The notes below the pieces were generated by a model. It did no database searches, was not told where the DNA came from, and saw nothing but the letters and a program-made list of their open reading frames with translations. Source: Rothia amarae (GTDB lineage Bacteria; Actinomycetota; Actinomycetes; Actinomycetales; Micrococcaceae). Taken from it: a stretch of 64,000 bases of DNA. A program made the translations under genes and the position numbers. The stretch spans positions 1 to 64,000 of the forward strand of contig NZ_CP062957.1 in NCBI RefSeq assembly GCF_014705945.2, written 5' to 3'. Positions 23,969 to 34,300 of the stretch are shown one piece after another; the first letter of the stretch is position 1, and each line of letters begins with the position of its first letter.

Positions 23969-26900
23969 ATGCCCTCTCACCCCGCTAGAGATACCCTCAA
24001 CATGCTGGCGGAATCTCTGTATGATAAATTTTCCGAAATTAGCGCCTGGGCATCAAACGAACAGGAAATCCGCGAGGAAATCCACGGTCATATCCAACAA
24101 GCGCTCAAGGATTTGTATGGAATGGATTTTAAAGCGTCTAGGGCTGAAAAAAATACTTCATTGAAGGGCGCTCCTTCCAGAAGACTAGACAGATCTTATG
24201 GCGGTGTGATTGTCGAATGGGAAAAAGACATAAGCACTCCCAGACATAAAGAGCATGCTGCAAACCAAGCTCTTGAATATCTGGAAAATGAGCGACGCAA
24301 TGCCTCCACTAGGGATGACTATTTTACAGCCGTTGTTTCAGACGGTTCGCAATGGGGATTTCTCATCGTTGATAGCACAGATGACGAACATCAAGATACC
24401 TTGTTTGCTCCTCAAGTTGATTTACCCGCCATCCAACGATTCCGGTGGGTCGAAAACTCCCCCTCTGCTTGCAGGCAGTTCCTCGAGTTAGTAGGTTCAC
24501 ACCAAAAGACACCAATTACAGATAAATCATTAACTGCCTTATTTGGGCCGGGATCAACTATTGCCAAAAGAAATATTGCTGCTTTAGCTAAAGCAGCCGG
24601 TACTCGTGTTGATGGTGACAGAACAACGACCTTGTACCAGGAATGGCGTCGTGCCCTGGACATCATTTACGGAAACCTTGATAGCCGAGAGTCAGATTTA
24701 GCAGATATTGTAAAAGCTGCGTACCAGTTCCCCACAGCGAGCTTACTAGGTGAACAGCTCTTTGTCCTGCATACATATTTCGCCCTAGTAGGCAGGTTGA
24801 TTGCCACAGAGTTACTTGCAGTGTCTGCAAACTGCCCCGAGGAAGCTCCCTCCACCTGGGGTGCTCTAGATGATGACGCTTTTATCGCAAAACTACAGTC
24901 ATTAGAGAATGGGCAGCTTCCAGGAGATATTCAGGTTATTAACCTATTTGAAGCTGATCTTTTTTCTTGGTGGGCAGAAGGCGCAGCTGACAATAATTCG
25001 TTAAGAACTGAGTTGAGAGAACTTGTGTCCGGTCTCAATAAGTTAGCATTCCCCAGAACTGCATTTGGGCCAGGAAAAGCTGGAGACGTTTTACGAGAAC
25101 TTTATCAAAGTCTGATACCTCGTCAACTACGCAAGTCTTTAGGTGAGTTCTTGACACCGCATTGGCTTGCTCAAGCCTCTCTGCAAGATTTGGTAGAAGC
25201 AGGTGCTCCGATTAAATCTGGTCGTGTTCTTGACCCAACTTGTGGCACCGGTACTTTTCTTCTGCCCATTATTAGTCAACGGTTAAGAGAACTTAAGACT
25301 CAAGAGACTATTACAGCTGAGGATATTCAGGCTGTTTTGGATTCAGTTGCCGGTATCGATCTTAACCCGGTCGCGGTTACTGCATGCCGTGTTAACATTG
25401 TGCTCGCGCTAGGCGATTTGTCCCTTAATGGCCCTCTCAGCCTCCCAATCTGGAGAGCTGATAGCATTATTGTTCCAGAGCTTACTAAAAACCAGACTGC
25501 TATTAGTGGTAACGAAGCGTTACCACAGCATAATTTGTTGAACACTAGTTTGGATGAGCCTTTCACCATCCCGCTTTCTGTGAAGAACAGCCACAAAGTG
25601 GCTGAGCTACGTGACATCATCGAATCCTGTATTAGCGATGTGAAGTTGCTTGAGGAAGATGTTGAAGAGTCTAACCAAAGTGTTAACAGTGCACTGGAGC
25701 GATTTGTTGAGGAATACGAATATCACTTTTCAGAAAGTGATATGCCGATTGATTTAGACTATTCCTTTGAAGATGACATTACTGTTGCAAAAAATTTGTT
25801 CAAGCAAATTGCTGTCCTCGCGCAACAAGGACGCAACGGTGTCTGGGCACGTCTTATTGAAAATGCATACGCACCTGTTTTCGCCGGAAAATTTGATGTT
25901 GTAGTAGGTAACCCCCCGTGGATTTCATGGAAAAATTTACCGGCCAGCTGGAGAAATCAAACAGAAGATATTTGGCGCCGTTGCGGCATGTGGGAAGTTG
26001 CACGACAGCCTGGCGAAAACTACAGCACGCCCAACGGAGATATAGCAACTTTGGTTTACGCTATCTCCGTATCTAGATACGCTAAACCTGGAGGATACGT
26101 TGGTCTCTTAGTCCCTAGAGCTCTTGCCATCGCTGATCCGGGGAGTAAACTTTTCAGGCAGTTCCACCTTGCACCGTCTCCAAGGGACATGGAATTATAT
26201 CCGACCTCTTTTGACGTTGCGTTCAACCCAGTGTCTATTTCTGACTGGTCTGCTATCGACCCATTTAAGCCGGACGCGTCAACTACTCCCATTTTTCTGA
26301 TTTCTAAAACAGCAGAAGCTGCATCATTCCCTATTGAGGGTAAAAAATGGAGTAGGAACACTAAATCTGTTATTAAAGCAGATAAATCTAACTGGAAAAG
26401 CTACCGGCCTAGTTTGGTGGAAACGGCTGGTAAGTTTATGCCCGTGTCACAGACAGATCCAACCTCTGCTCTTAGTTTCCATAATGCTTCAACGGCGGCA
26501 CTCATCAACTCAGGGACGAATGCTTATACTTTTGGCAAGGGTCTCGATACTAGAGGGGCTAACGGGGTACTTTTTGTTGAAGTTAGGCGTCATAAAACAG
26601 ACCTATCTTTGGTAAGAGTTGAAAATGAACCTTCCAGAGGAAGAAATAATTTAGTACAGAAGCAAAGTAGCTTCATCGAGAATGACCTCGTGTACCCGCT
26701 AGCTCTAGGTAGAGACCTCGGAGCATGGCATGTATCCCCTTCGGCTCATGTAGTTATCCCGCATGACCCTGAGGAAATAACTCATGCTTTTACACGAAGA
26801 GAGTTATCGAGAAAATACAAAAAAACGTATAAGTGGTTAAGCTCAAATGATGAAGTAATGGGCAATAGAAACCCCCCTAGCAAAGCATGGGATTTATCCC

Positions 26901-27460
26901 TGGAAGGTAAAGATCGTTATAGGGTACAAGGCGTTTCAAAGCATATGATGCAGGAATTTCTTGTAGGCGTGAGGGAAATTGCTGAACGCCCTTCAGCCGC
27001 ACTGATTGAGGCTACCTATAACGAAGAACTTGGGCGTGTGATCAAACCATTGGTAGATCACAAGCTAAATTTCTGTGCTGTTGGAAGTAGAGAAGAAGGC
27101 CTATATCTAGTTGCTATGCACAATTCCACACCAATGCAGGATTTACTCGTTTCATTTATAAGCTCGACCTCAGTATCACCTAAATCCTTGAATAGGCTGC
27201 CCATCCCACTTTATGATTCGTCTAATCAACATATGTCTGATCTCGTAGCATTATCGGATGCAATTAATCCAAATGGGCATTTGTCTAGAGACGAAGTGCA
27301 AGAAAATTTGGCTTCTCTTCAGCGCGAAATGGACGAGATAGTTCTGAAAATAATCGATGAATTCGAAGGCTATGAACCTCAGCCTACAGCTGAGAAACGC
27401 TCGAAAAAAATAGATAGAAGAAAACCTAACACGGAAGACTTTAACGCGCCTCTATTTTAG
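23969..27460 (+). CDS. Eco57I/type IIG-like restriction endonuclease-methyltransferase
   Basis: A 1163-aa single-chain enzyme. The N-terminal ~150 residues look like a PD-(D/E)xK-type nuclease (Asp74 with VEWEK at 82-86). A helical connector follows, then the N6-adenine methyltransferase with motif I VLDPTCGTGTFLLP (about 418-431), a D-L-NP motif (GIDLNPVAVTACR) and catalytic motif IV GNPPW near 646. The C-terminal ~450 residues would be the target-recognition part. RBS-like GGAACG precedes ATG 23969 and an intrinsic terminator follows. It could alternatively be a PglX-like or solo defence methyltransferase, but the nuclease-like N-terminus favours type IIG. Confidence 0.75.
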   Translation: MPSHPARDTLNMLAESLYDKFSEISAWASNEQEIREEIHGHIQQALKDLYGMDFKASRAEKNTSLKGAPSRRLDRSYGGVIVEWEKDISTPRHKEHAANQALEYLENERRNASTRDDYFTAVVSDGSQWGFLIVDSTDDEHQDTLFAPQVDLPAIQRFRWVENSPSACRQFLELVGSHQKTPITDKSLTALFGPGSTIAKRNIAALAKAAGTRVDGDRTTTLYQEWRRALDIIYGNLDSRESDLADIVKAAYQFPTASLLGEQLFVLHTYFALVGRLIATELLAVSANCPEEAPSTWGALDDDAFIAKLQSLENGQLPGDIQVINLFEADLFSWWAEGAADNNSLRTELRELVSGLNKLAFPRTAFGPGKAGDVLRELYQSLIPRQLRKSLGEFLTPHWLAQASLQDLVEAGAPIKSGRVLDPTCGTGTFLLPIISQRLRELKTQETITAEDIQAVLDSVAGIDLNPVAVTACRVNIVLALGDLSLNGPLSLPIWRADSIIVPELTKNQTAISGNEALPQHNLLNTSLDEPFTIPLSVKNSHKVAELRDIIESCISDVKLLEEDVEESNQSVNSALERFVEEYEYHFSESDMPIDLDYSFEDDITVAKNLFKQIAVLAQQGRNGVWARLIENAYAPVFAGKFDVVVGNPPWISWKNLPASWRNQTEDIWRRCGMWEVARQPGENYSTPNGDIATLVYAISVSRYAKPGGYVGLLVPRALAIADPGSKLFRQFHLAPSPRDMELYPTSFDVAFNPVSISDWSAIDPFKPDASTTPIFLISKTAEAASFPIEGKKWSRNTKSVIKADKSNWKSYRPSLVETAGKFMPVSQTDPTSALSFHNASTAALINSGTNAYTFGKGLDTRGANGVLFVEVRRHKTDLSLVRVENEPSRGRNNLVQKQSSFIENDLVYPLALGRDLGAWHVSPSAHVVIPHDPEEITHAFTRRELSRKYKKTYKWLSSNDEVMGNRNPPSKAWDLSLEGKDRYRVQGVSKHMMQEFLVGVREIAERPSAALIEATYNEELGRVIKPLVDHKLNFCAVGSREEGLYLVAMHNSTPMQDLLVSFISSTSVSPKSLNRLPIPLYDSSNQHMSDLVALSDAINPNGHLSRDEVQENLASLQREMDEIVLKIIDEFEGYEPQPTAEKRSKKIDRRKPNTEDFNAPLF

Positions 27461-27467
27461 GCTAAAA

Positions 27468-27512
27468 GAGCTTCACCAATCTAGCAGATTGGTGAAGCTC
27501 TTGACTTTTTAA
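27468..27512 (+). terminator. intrinsic terminator after the type IIG-like gene
   Basis: Perfect 15-bp stem (27468-27482 with 27486-27500) and a 3-nt loop, followed by TTGACTTTTT. It begins 8 bp after the stop codon. Confidence 0.9.
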
Positions 27513-27547
27513 TTTAGGCAGATTGGAAAGAAAGAAGGCTAATCACT

Positions 27548-27835
27548 GTGATTTATTCTTACGATAGAGCGAAAGAGACTGAAAAGATGATTTCCTCGGT
27601 CCGGCCGGAGTTCGATGATCTTGATTTTTGGGCTGAGCAAATCCGTAAAAGACTGAGTACAGATGATTTAGATCAGCACTGTTTATATTTGAGTTCCCGG
27701 TTAGAGGAGTTGATGGAGGAAACCACCTCAGGGCATTTGAGTATGGGAGGGGTTGAGCATTCTTTGGAGTTAGCTAAGGTGGCCGAGATTACGAATCATT
27801 TAGAAGCGGTCGAAGCAACCTTAGAGGGACGCTAG
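27548..27835 (+). CDS. small acidic hypothetical protein
   Basis: A 95-aa, mainly helical, acidic protein (MIYSYDRAKETEKMISSVRP…) from GTG 27548, with a GAAGG RBS about 10 nt upstream. I do not recognise the family. It lies 9 bp before the HNH gene, so the two are probably one operon; it could be an accessory or inhibitor of the HNH protein. No membrane segment is present. Confidence 0.55.
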   Translation: MIYSYDRAKETEKMISSVRPEFDDLDFWAEQIRKRLSTDDLDQHCLYLSSRLEELMEETTSGHLSMGGVEHSLELAKVAEITNHLEAVEATLEGR

Positions 27836-27844
27836 AACATTCTT

Positions 27845-28324
27845 ATGGTCTCTGATGTTTTAGCAGATCGGTTTTTCTCTCATGTGCTCAAGGGCCCGAA
27901 GTCTCATCATTGTTGGCTCTGGTGCGGTGCTGTGGGCGATGACGGGTACGGCCGTTTTTGGGTCAAAGACCCGGTAACGGGTAAACAGCGTGTGTTGCGT
28001 GCTCATCGTTTTGCTATGCAGCTTGTGGTGGGCAAGGAGTTAGAGGCACAGGAGTATGTGCTTCATCGGTGTGATAACCCCCTGTGTGTGAAAGCAACCG
28101 GGGATGATTCCACGCACCTGCGGTTAGGGGACCATTCTGTGAACATGGTGGAGCGGTCGGCGCGTGGTCGGTCTAATTTTCAGGCTCTTCGTTCGGGAAG
28201 TAAGAAGGAACGCGCCGCAGCGGCGCGTTCGGTTCGTGATGCTGTGCTGTCAGGTGGGTATGACCATGAGTTGGTGCAGCGTTTTGTGCGTGATCTTGAT
28301 GAGGGTCAAGAACTACTTTTTTAA
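27845..28324 (+). CDS. HNH endonuclease family protein
   Basis: A 159-aa protein with the phage/homing-type HNH layout: CWLWCGAVGDDGYGRFWV at the N-terminus, AHRFAMQLVVG, VLHRCDNPLCV as the zinc/His core, and HLRLGDHSVNMVERSARGR at the end, followed by a basic tail. Such genes often act as homing or defence nucleases. It follows the 95-aa gene closely and converges with the gene at 28330. No target is deducible. Confidence 0.8.
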   Translation: MVSDVLADRFFSHVLKGPKSHHCWLWCGAVGDDGYGRFWVKDPVTGKQRVLRAHRFAMQLVVGKELEAQEYVLHRCDNPLCVKATGDDSTHLRLGDHSVNMVERSARGRSNFQALRSGSKKERAAAARSVRDAVLSGGYDHELVQRFVRDLDEGQELLF

Positions 28325-28329
28325 GTCAC

Positions 28330-29073
28330 CTATTGCTGATTAGAAGTGGGAGGCATGCAAGCATCTCGTAGTGTTTCCATTGCTCTCCAAGTCAGAGTCG
28401 TGAGCAGATTTAGATCCACTGGGTATTCACCAGGCATGATCTCTGAAGAGACATATCCAGTCCTATTAGGACGCATCAATGGCCAGTATAAACCATGTGC
28501 TTGTCCCGACCAGACGTTCCACATCCAAGCTATTTTTTCCTCACCCGTACTATCTTTTATGGAATCTGTATCCGACCCGTAAACATGATCGATAACATAA
28601 TCCATTGCACGCTTGAGCATTGCTGTGTCAGTAATCTTTTGCCCGGGGTTTTCGCTACGGGGACGTCTTTCTTCTTTATAGTCCAGAAGTACCGCAAATT
28701 TTTCTGCCCTTTTGAGGTACATATCTTCACTATAAAAATTAGCGGCTTGCACTTCTCTAAGGTGATCTCTCTGTTCTCCCTCGTCAGTTGGGTGCAAAAC
28801 ATACAAGATAGGCGAAGACGAAATGAGAACCACACGCGAGATAGCAGCGATGCTCTCTAGAGGAACCATCTCTAGTTCTTCGTGGATGCAGCGGTGCATT
28901 AAATTGCATAGAAACGTCAGATTGCTGACAGCAGTTTCAGCTGAAGAAAGCAGAATATTCCCGGCGTCGGGCTGGAATGACGAACTATTCACTAAACTAG
29001 ATACAGGAGAGTTTCTATCCAGCCCATTATCTTGTAAAGATTTTTTTAATTTATTAAAAGTTTCCCATGCCAT
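28330..29073 (-). CDS. hypothetical protein, helical
   Basis: A 247-aa protein with no signal peptide, mostly helical (CNLMHRCIHEELEMVPLESI, WNVWSGQAHGLYWPLM). The conserved-looking SGQAHG motif near residue 190 and a hydrophobic helix (AAISRVVLISSSPILYVL) resemble uncharacterised actinobacterial proteins that I cannot name. It ends only 5 bp from the HNH stop on the opposite strand. Given the restriction genes around it, a defence-related role is possible but unsupported. Confidence 0.6.
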   Translation of the reverse strand: MAWETFNKLKKSLQDNGLDRNSPVSSLVNSSSFQPDAGNILLSSAETAVSNLTFLCNLMHRCIHEELEMVPLESIAAISRVVLISSSPILYVLHPTDEGEQRDHLREVQAANFYSEDMYLKRAEKFAVLLDYKEERRPRSENPGQKITDTAMLKRAMDYVIDHVYGSDTDSIKDSTGEEKIAWMWNVWSGQAHGLYWPLMRPNRTGYVSSEIMPGEYPVDLNLLTTLTWRAMETLRDACMPPTSNQQ

Positions 29074-29137
29074 TTAAGCATTATGGAAGAGATCTTTGTA
29101 AGTCTCTTCAGTCGCATTTTCCTGTAAGCCGAACGAA

Positions 29138-29503
29138 TTAGTCATCGGAGTCTTTCCTGTCTACAAAATTTTTAGCAAGCTTACGAACATCACCTGTGGA
29201 AATATCTAGACGTGAGGCGATCTCAGAATTATTCACGCCCTCATCCTTGAAACGAGAAACCACCTTCGCCTGTTCAACCTCAGAATCTTTCTCAACCTGA
29301 ACCAACTGCGCGCGCAACTCTTCAATCTTTGCTTCGTACTCTGCAATCTTCTTCTCAATAGCAGCAGACCCATTGGTCTCAAAAATCTTGAAGAAGTCCT
29401 CCGCTAAAGAAATCAGACGTTCTTCACGTTCCTGGAAGGCCTTCGCTGCCTCTAATGCTTTTTTGCGTGCGTTGATAGCGCGGGTACTCTTACGTTCTGC
29501 CAT
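29138..29503 (-). CDS. coiled-coil/HTH hypothetical protein
   Basis: A 121-aa charged protein with a long helical coiled coil (about residues 8-85, ALEAAKAFQEREERLISLAE…KIAEYEAKIEELRAQL in two parts) and a C-terminal helix-turn-helix-like segment (DEGVNNSEIASRLDISTGDVRKLAKNF). RBS AAAGGA precedes ATG 29503. This looks like a small DNA-binding accessory protein, perhaps of transfer or partition; it lies beside the hairpin-rich DNA before the relaxase. The family is unknown to me. Confidence 0.6.
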   Translation of the reverse strand: MAERKSTRAINARKKALEAAKAFQEREERLISLAEDFFKIFETNGSAAIEKKIAEYEAKIEELRAQLVQVEKDSEVEQAKVVSRFKDEGVNNSEIASRLDISTGDVRKLAKNFVDRKDSDD

Positions 29504-29798
29504 GACGAGTAAATCCTTTGAGTGATCTAGAAGTACTGTTCGTTCTTACTTTTGATTCTATCTATTACTGCTGCTGATTAATAGATAAGAAGTCCAGGGA
29601 AAAGGGCATCTTCGCAAGCTCAGCTGGCTGTGTCTTCTGCCGTAGCAAGCACAGCTTTTCAGCCCCGGCTCACAGACCACAGGTCACGGCACGACCCACG
29701 GTGGTAAAGGTTCGGGCTGAAAACCGTGTGCGCTACGGGTCCCACCTGCTGGCATCAAAGTGTACGCTCACGCCCTCACACCGCAATACCTTCGATAC

Positions 29799-29888
29799 CC
29801 CCGCCGTGTCCAAAAATTATTCGTCCCTTTATCTCGGTGTGCTCGTTCCTCGCACCCCAGGGGGGAATAATTTCTGGACACGGCGGGG
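29799..29888. repeat. long imperfect inverted repeat (24-bp arms)
   Basis: Arms at 29799-29822 and 29865-29888 are complementary with one mismatch around a 42-nt loop. The outer part reads CCGCCGTGTCCA and its complement. The loop contains GTGCTCGTTCCTCGCAC, found again at 30828-30844. A second hairpin (CAAATATTCT/AGAATATTTG, 29914-29923 with 29946-29955) follows. Extended hairpins in non-coding DNA next to a relaxase suggest an oriT or single-strand origin; this is inferred. Confidence 0.7.
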
Positions 29889-30089
29889 TCATCTCCAGCA
29901 GAGCACCAGGGGACAAATATTCTTCGGCGCTTCGCTTATTTCCTCAGAATATTTGCGCCCCGGCACTCCCCATCCGGGTTGCAGTGCATCGGTCTTAGAG
30001 CTTCGCACTTTTCTTGCCAGCAGGGAAACGGTACAGGTTGAGAACAGCTCAACCATTCCCGCCGGCACAAGAAACAAGGAGAAAACACC

Positions 30090-30626
30090 ATGACTCAGGT
30101 TATTGTTTCCCGCACCATGCACCCCAGTGCATTCGTTGTTCGTTCATTGCGCTACCAGCTACAAAAGGCGATCCTGAAATCTCCAGAACAGGGCGTGGCT
30201 TATTTTCATTCATCGGTAGGTCGCCTCTGGCTTAACGCCCATTGGGTCGGTGAATACACTTCAGTTACTTTGTCCGGTGCTCATGCTGATATTCCGACCC
30301 GGAAAATTTTAGCGGTGGGCAATGAGGTGGAAGAAGGAATGGATATTTTTCTTGACCTTCATAAGCAAGCGAGCCGGTTAGAGATTAATGAAGTGGTAGA
30401 GACAATGTGCTGGGAAGATGATGCACACGCTTTTATTTCTGCGGTAGCTACCAAGTTCAATCTTTTAGGGTGTGGGTATTTCACCCAAGAAGATGTCGAG
30501 AAGGGGTTAGAGTGGAAAATGTCTCAGTCTGAGTTTCAGGAGTTGAAGCAGGACTTACGAGAGTTTCATAAGTCTTCGGGTACTTCTCAAAAGTGCTGGA
30601 GCACAATTCTTCAGAACTCTATCTAA
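30090..30626 (+). CDS. hypothetical protein of the transfer region
   Basis: A 178-aa soluble protein (MTQVIVSRTMHPSAFVVRSL…) with a good RBS, AAGGAGA, 8 nt before ATG 30090. It has no signal peptide or membrane segment and is acidic in its second half (VVETMCWEDDAH…QEDVEKGLEWKM). The family is unknown to me. It is flanked on both sides by hairpin-rich non-coding DNA, and its neighbour is the relaxase, so it may be a relaxosome or entry-expressed protein. Confidence 0.6.
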   Translation: MTQVIVSRTMHPSAFVVRSLRYQLQKAILKSPEQGVAYFHSSVGRLWLNAHWVGEYTSVTLSGAHADIPTRKILAVGNEVEEGMDIFLDLHKQASRLEINEVVETMCWEDDAHAFISAVATKFNLLGCGYFTQEDVEKGLEWKMSQSEFQELKQDLREFHKSSGTSQKCWSTILQNSI

Positions 30627-30635
30627 AGATAAGAA

Positions 30636-30746
30636 AGGTATGTTCCGGGCTAAGTTTTACAGATAGAACTAGTATCTATAACTCTCAACAACGGAACATA
30701 CCTAGCGGTCACGGCGTCCGCCCCACCTTATCGGTGGGGCGGACGC
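30636..30746. other. candidate oriT: paired inverted repeats upstream of traA
   Basis: A perfect 12-bp inverted repeat (AGGTATGTTCCG 30636-30647; CGGAACATACCT 30692-30703) encloses a small hairpin AGATA/TATCT and the sequence TAGTATCTATAA, which resembles the nic region of MobF plasmids (R388: TATTGTCTATAG). A perfect 14-bp G+C-rich hairpin follows (30714-30727 with 30733-30746). The stretch 30747-31317 has no credible gene. Location just upstream of the relaxase supports an oriT reading, but nicking cannot be shown from sequence. Confidence 0.45.
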
Positions 30747-31320
30747 TTCGCGTTCGCGTGTTCGATTTTACACAGTCGGCACACTTTGCGGTAGTGCACA
30801 ACCTATGGACAGCACCAGTTCACTCTTGTGCTCGTTCCTCGCACGTTCCCTGGTTGCTACTGCCCACAGGTTGCACACACGCACCGTTCAGCCCTGATGC
30901 ACAACTGCGATCTCAAAGAGCCTCTCGTATTTCCCCCGCAAGCTCCTCCACACTCGATTCTCTTTTCGCTCTCAGTGCACACAGGCTGGCCTCTGGTGCA
31001 AAATCGCGTCACTATCGTTCCGGACTCTTAGAGCTTCATATCTTCTTCGATATGCGCCGTGCTCTTGTGCGTCGTTCGTTCCTCACTGGCACATTACATG
31101 GCGCGCATATCAAACAAGCTACCAACGCCTGGTGCTGTGCACTTGCCCTCTTTTCGCAGACGTTTCTTCGTCGTTCCTCCTCAGAACCTGTGTCTGCTCT
31201 TTTCGAGCACAGCATCACTCATTTCTCGCTCTATTTATCGTTACACCTCATGCATCCAATAAATCAGGAACTGCTATTATGATTAAGTAAGAATAACGAC
31301 CTGCTAAAATATAAGCCATG

Positions 31321-34300
31321 ATGACCGTGCATAAGCTCTCAGCCGGAGAGGGGTTTAAGTACTACACCAGTGAAGTAGCCACTGGCGACGTACTACGCGA
31401 CCCTAACCGCGCCCTGGGTGATTACTACACGGTCGAGGGCATGCCGCCGGGTCAATGGCTAGGCTCTGGTGCTGCATCTTTAGCCCTAAGCGGTGAAGTC
31501 ACAGAAGAACAGATGGGCGCTCTTTTCTCCGGAAACGCGCTACCAATAACCACCCATGAGTTGTCACAACTGTTAGCTTCTGCGCCGAATCAGTCTGAAT
31601 TTATCCGTCATACGGTCATGGAAAAAGCACGGGTAGAAGCAGCAGAGAAAGCATGGAAAATTCATGTTTTATTGCGCCAAGGTAAGAACCAAAATGAGAT
31701 CTCAGAAGAAATTTCTCAAGAGAAGAAATGCGCACCACGCACTGTTAGCTATCGTCTAGAGCAATACAAAAATGCTGGTAACGACTTCGCTAAAGGAACT
31801 GATGAGCGGTACTTTGATGCGTCTCTTCTACCTGAACTCAAGCGTGAGTTTATAGCCAACTATTCGATGACTGAGGCTGAATCAGCCCGCGCACGAACCA
31901 CCGCTGAACGCGAAGTCAAAGCCGCAAAATCTCTAAAGAGTGCAGCAGAAACCCCACACACTTTTGAGACCAAAACACCTTTTATCAAACGTCTTGAAGA
32001 AGAACACGCACGTTTTAACCGGCAAAACTCCCGTGAACCTAATAAGGGTGAAAAGCGTGAAATCCTCAACCGCGTAGGCGGGCAAATGTTCCGGGAAGAG
32101 CACCGCCGCTCCCCCAGAACCAACGAAGAATTCACCCGTTGGGTAGCGTCCCAACGCAAACCCAAACAACAAACTGTTGCCGGTTTTGACCTGGTATTCA
32201 CCCCCACTAAGTCGGTTTCTATCGCTTGGGGATTGGGTGATGAACGTCTACGCAGAGGTATCGAAGCAGCGCATGAGAGGGCTATCGCTGATGCACTGAC
32301 CTACCTGGAAGATAACGCTGTGTACACTCGTCGTGGTGCCGCTGGTATTCGTCAGGAAGAAACAAAATCAGGGTTGATTGCTACCAAGTTCCGTCATTAT
32401 GATTCCCGTGAAGGCGACCCCAACCTACACGACCACCTGGTGATTGCGAACAAGGTACAAGGCAAGGACGGTCGTTGGCTTACCCTTGATGGGCGGATGC
32501 TCTACGCTCATAATGTTGCCGCTTCTGAGCTCTATAATTCCAAGATTGCTGAGTACATTCACGCTGACCTTGGCTTGGAATTTGTGGGCAATGAGCGTAA
32601 GGGCCGGAAGATTTACGAACTGGCAGGTATCAACCCAGAGACCATTAACGCCTTCTCTTCTCGTCGTACTCAGGTGAAGAAAACCTTGGCTGAGTTAGAG
32701 AAAAAATACATTGAAGAGCACGGTTACGCACCCAATGAAAAGGCACGGATTAAGCTCTCTCAGCGAGCAACGTTGGCTACTCGTCCGCATAAATCTGAAG
32801 CGCGTTCCTTGGCTGAATTGCACGATGTATGGACACAGAGCGTTTCTGATAAGGGACTGAATCTTCCTACTAACGAAGCCCTTCTTCCTCATCTTCAAAG
32901 CGCATCGACCCAGCACGCAGCAGCCGTGATTGAAGGTGTCTCCCAAGCCCTCGCCACCTCCGATATGGAACACGCGGCCAACATCATTGAACGCCTAGAG
33001 CAGACCCGTTCGACCTGGAAACGTACCCACATTGAAGCAGAAACCCTCCGCTACTTCCGCGACGTGACCAGTGGTCCTGGTGTAGACGAGACCAAGTTCA
33101 AGAACACCGTTGCCGCCACCGTTGAACAGTCAGTAGCCCTCAACGACTTCGCACAAGATAAGCATCTACCAGATAATTCTTTGCGTTCAGACGGGTCCAG
33201 CGTCTACCGCCGGGCGGATGCCGAACTGTTTTCCTCCACTGGTATTTACCAGGCAGAACGAAACGTTGTTACGGCCGCAACCAGTGAAAAAATTATCCCA
33301 GCGGCAACGAATGACCTCTTTGACGCTCAACGTGATTACCTCAAAGCAAAGGGTGGTCTGCTCTCCTCTACCCAGGAAGGTATGGCGCGCGCCTTCGTCA
33401 CTGACGAACGTCTCTTAGTCGTGGGTATCGGCCCCGCTGGTGCAGGTAAGACCACCTCCATGAAGGTTGCTGTAGACACCGTGCACGCCACGGGCCAGCG
33501 CGTTTTTGGTCTAGCACCAACAGCAGTTGCAGCGTCAGTGATGAAGAATGAGTTGGGAATTGAAGCGTCCACAATCGCTTCTTTCGTGGGAGACAATTCT
33601 CTTATCTCTTCCCAGGTAAAATCTGGGGACATGATTCTCATTGATGAGATCGGCATGGCCACCACACCCGACTTAGCCAAGATTCTCGATACCGCCCGCG
33701 ACAAAGGCGCATCCGTTCGTGGCATCGGTGACTACCGCCAGCTTTCCGCTATCGGTTCTGGCGGAGCACTGCGACTGATTGAATCCAAGGCCGGGGCTAT
33801 CTATCTCGAAGACGTCTTCCGCTTCAAGAATAAGGAGGAGGCAGCGGCCTCTCTTGCGCTCCGTGAACCATCCCTTGTGGGTGAGGACAAGCCCTTTAGC
33901 TGGTATCTGGACAACGGGCGTATTACCGCAGGTAACAAAGAAGGCATGGTGGCTGATGTCTTCGCCGCCTATACTGCCGATGTTGCGGACGGTAAGAACT
34001 CGCTCATGTTGGCCGGGACTAATGAGGATGTTAAAGCACTGAATGTTCTAGGGCAGAACGCCGCGATAGCCGCTGGAACAGTGCAGGAATCCGAGTCTAA
34101 GAGTGTGCTACTGGATGACGGAACCTGCGCATATGTAGGAGATAAGGTTCTTACTCGAAAGAACAACTACCAGCTGAAGACTAACCAGGGCAAAGACTTC
34201 GTGAAGAATGGAGACCTCTGGGAAATCCGGGCTATCGCAGAAGACGGAGCTCTACTTCTTCAGCATACTAACCACCGCGGCATGGTGGGTGTGCCAGCGG

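Noticed and set aside
28495-28860. 121-codon plus-strand frame opposite the 247-aa gene
   Set aside because: Low-complexity Phe/Ile-rich product and full overlap with the better minus-strand gene.
30593-31282. 229-codon plus-strand frame between the 178-aa gene and traA
   Set aside because: It overlaps the 178-aa gene, has no RBS, and its Ser/His/Leu-rich product covers inverted repeats. I read this as candidate oriT DNA.
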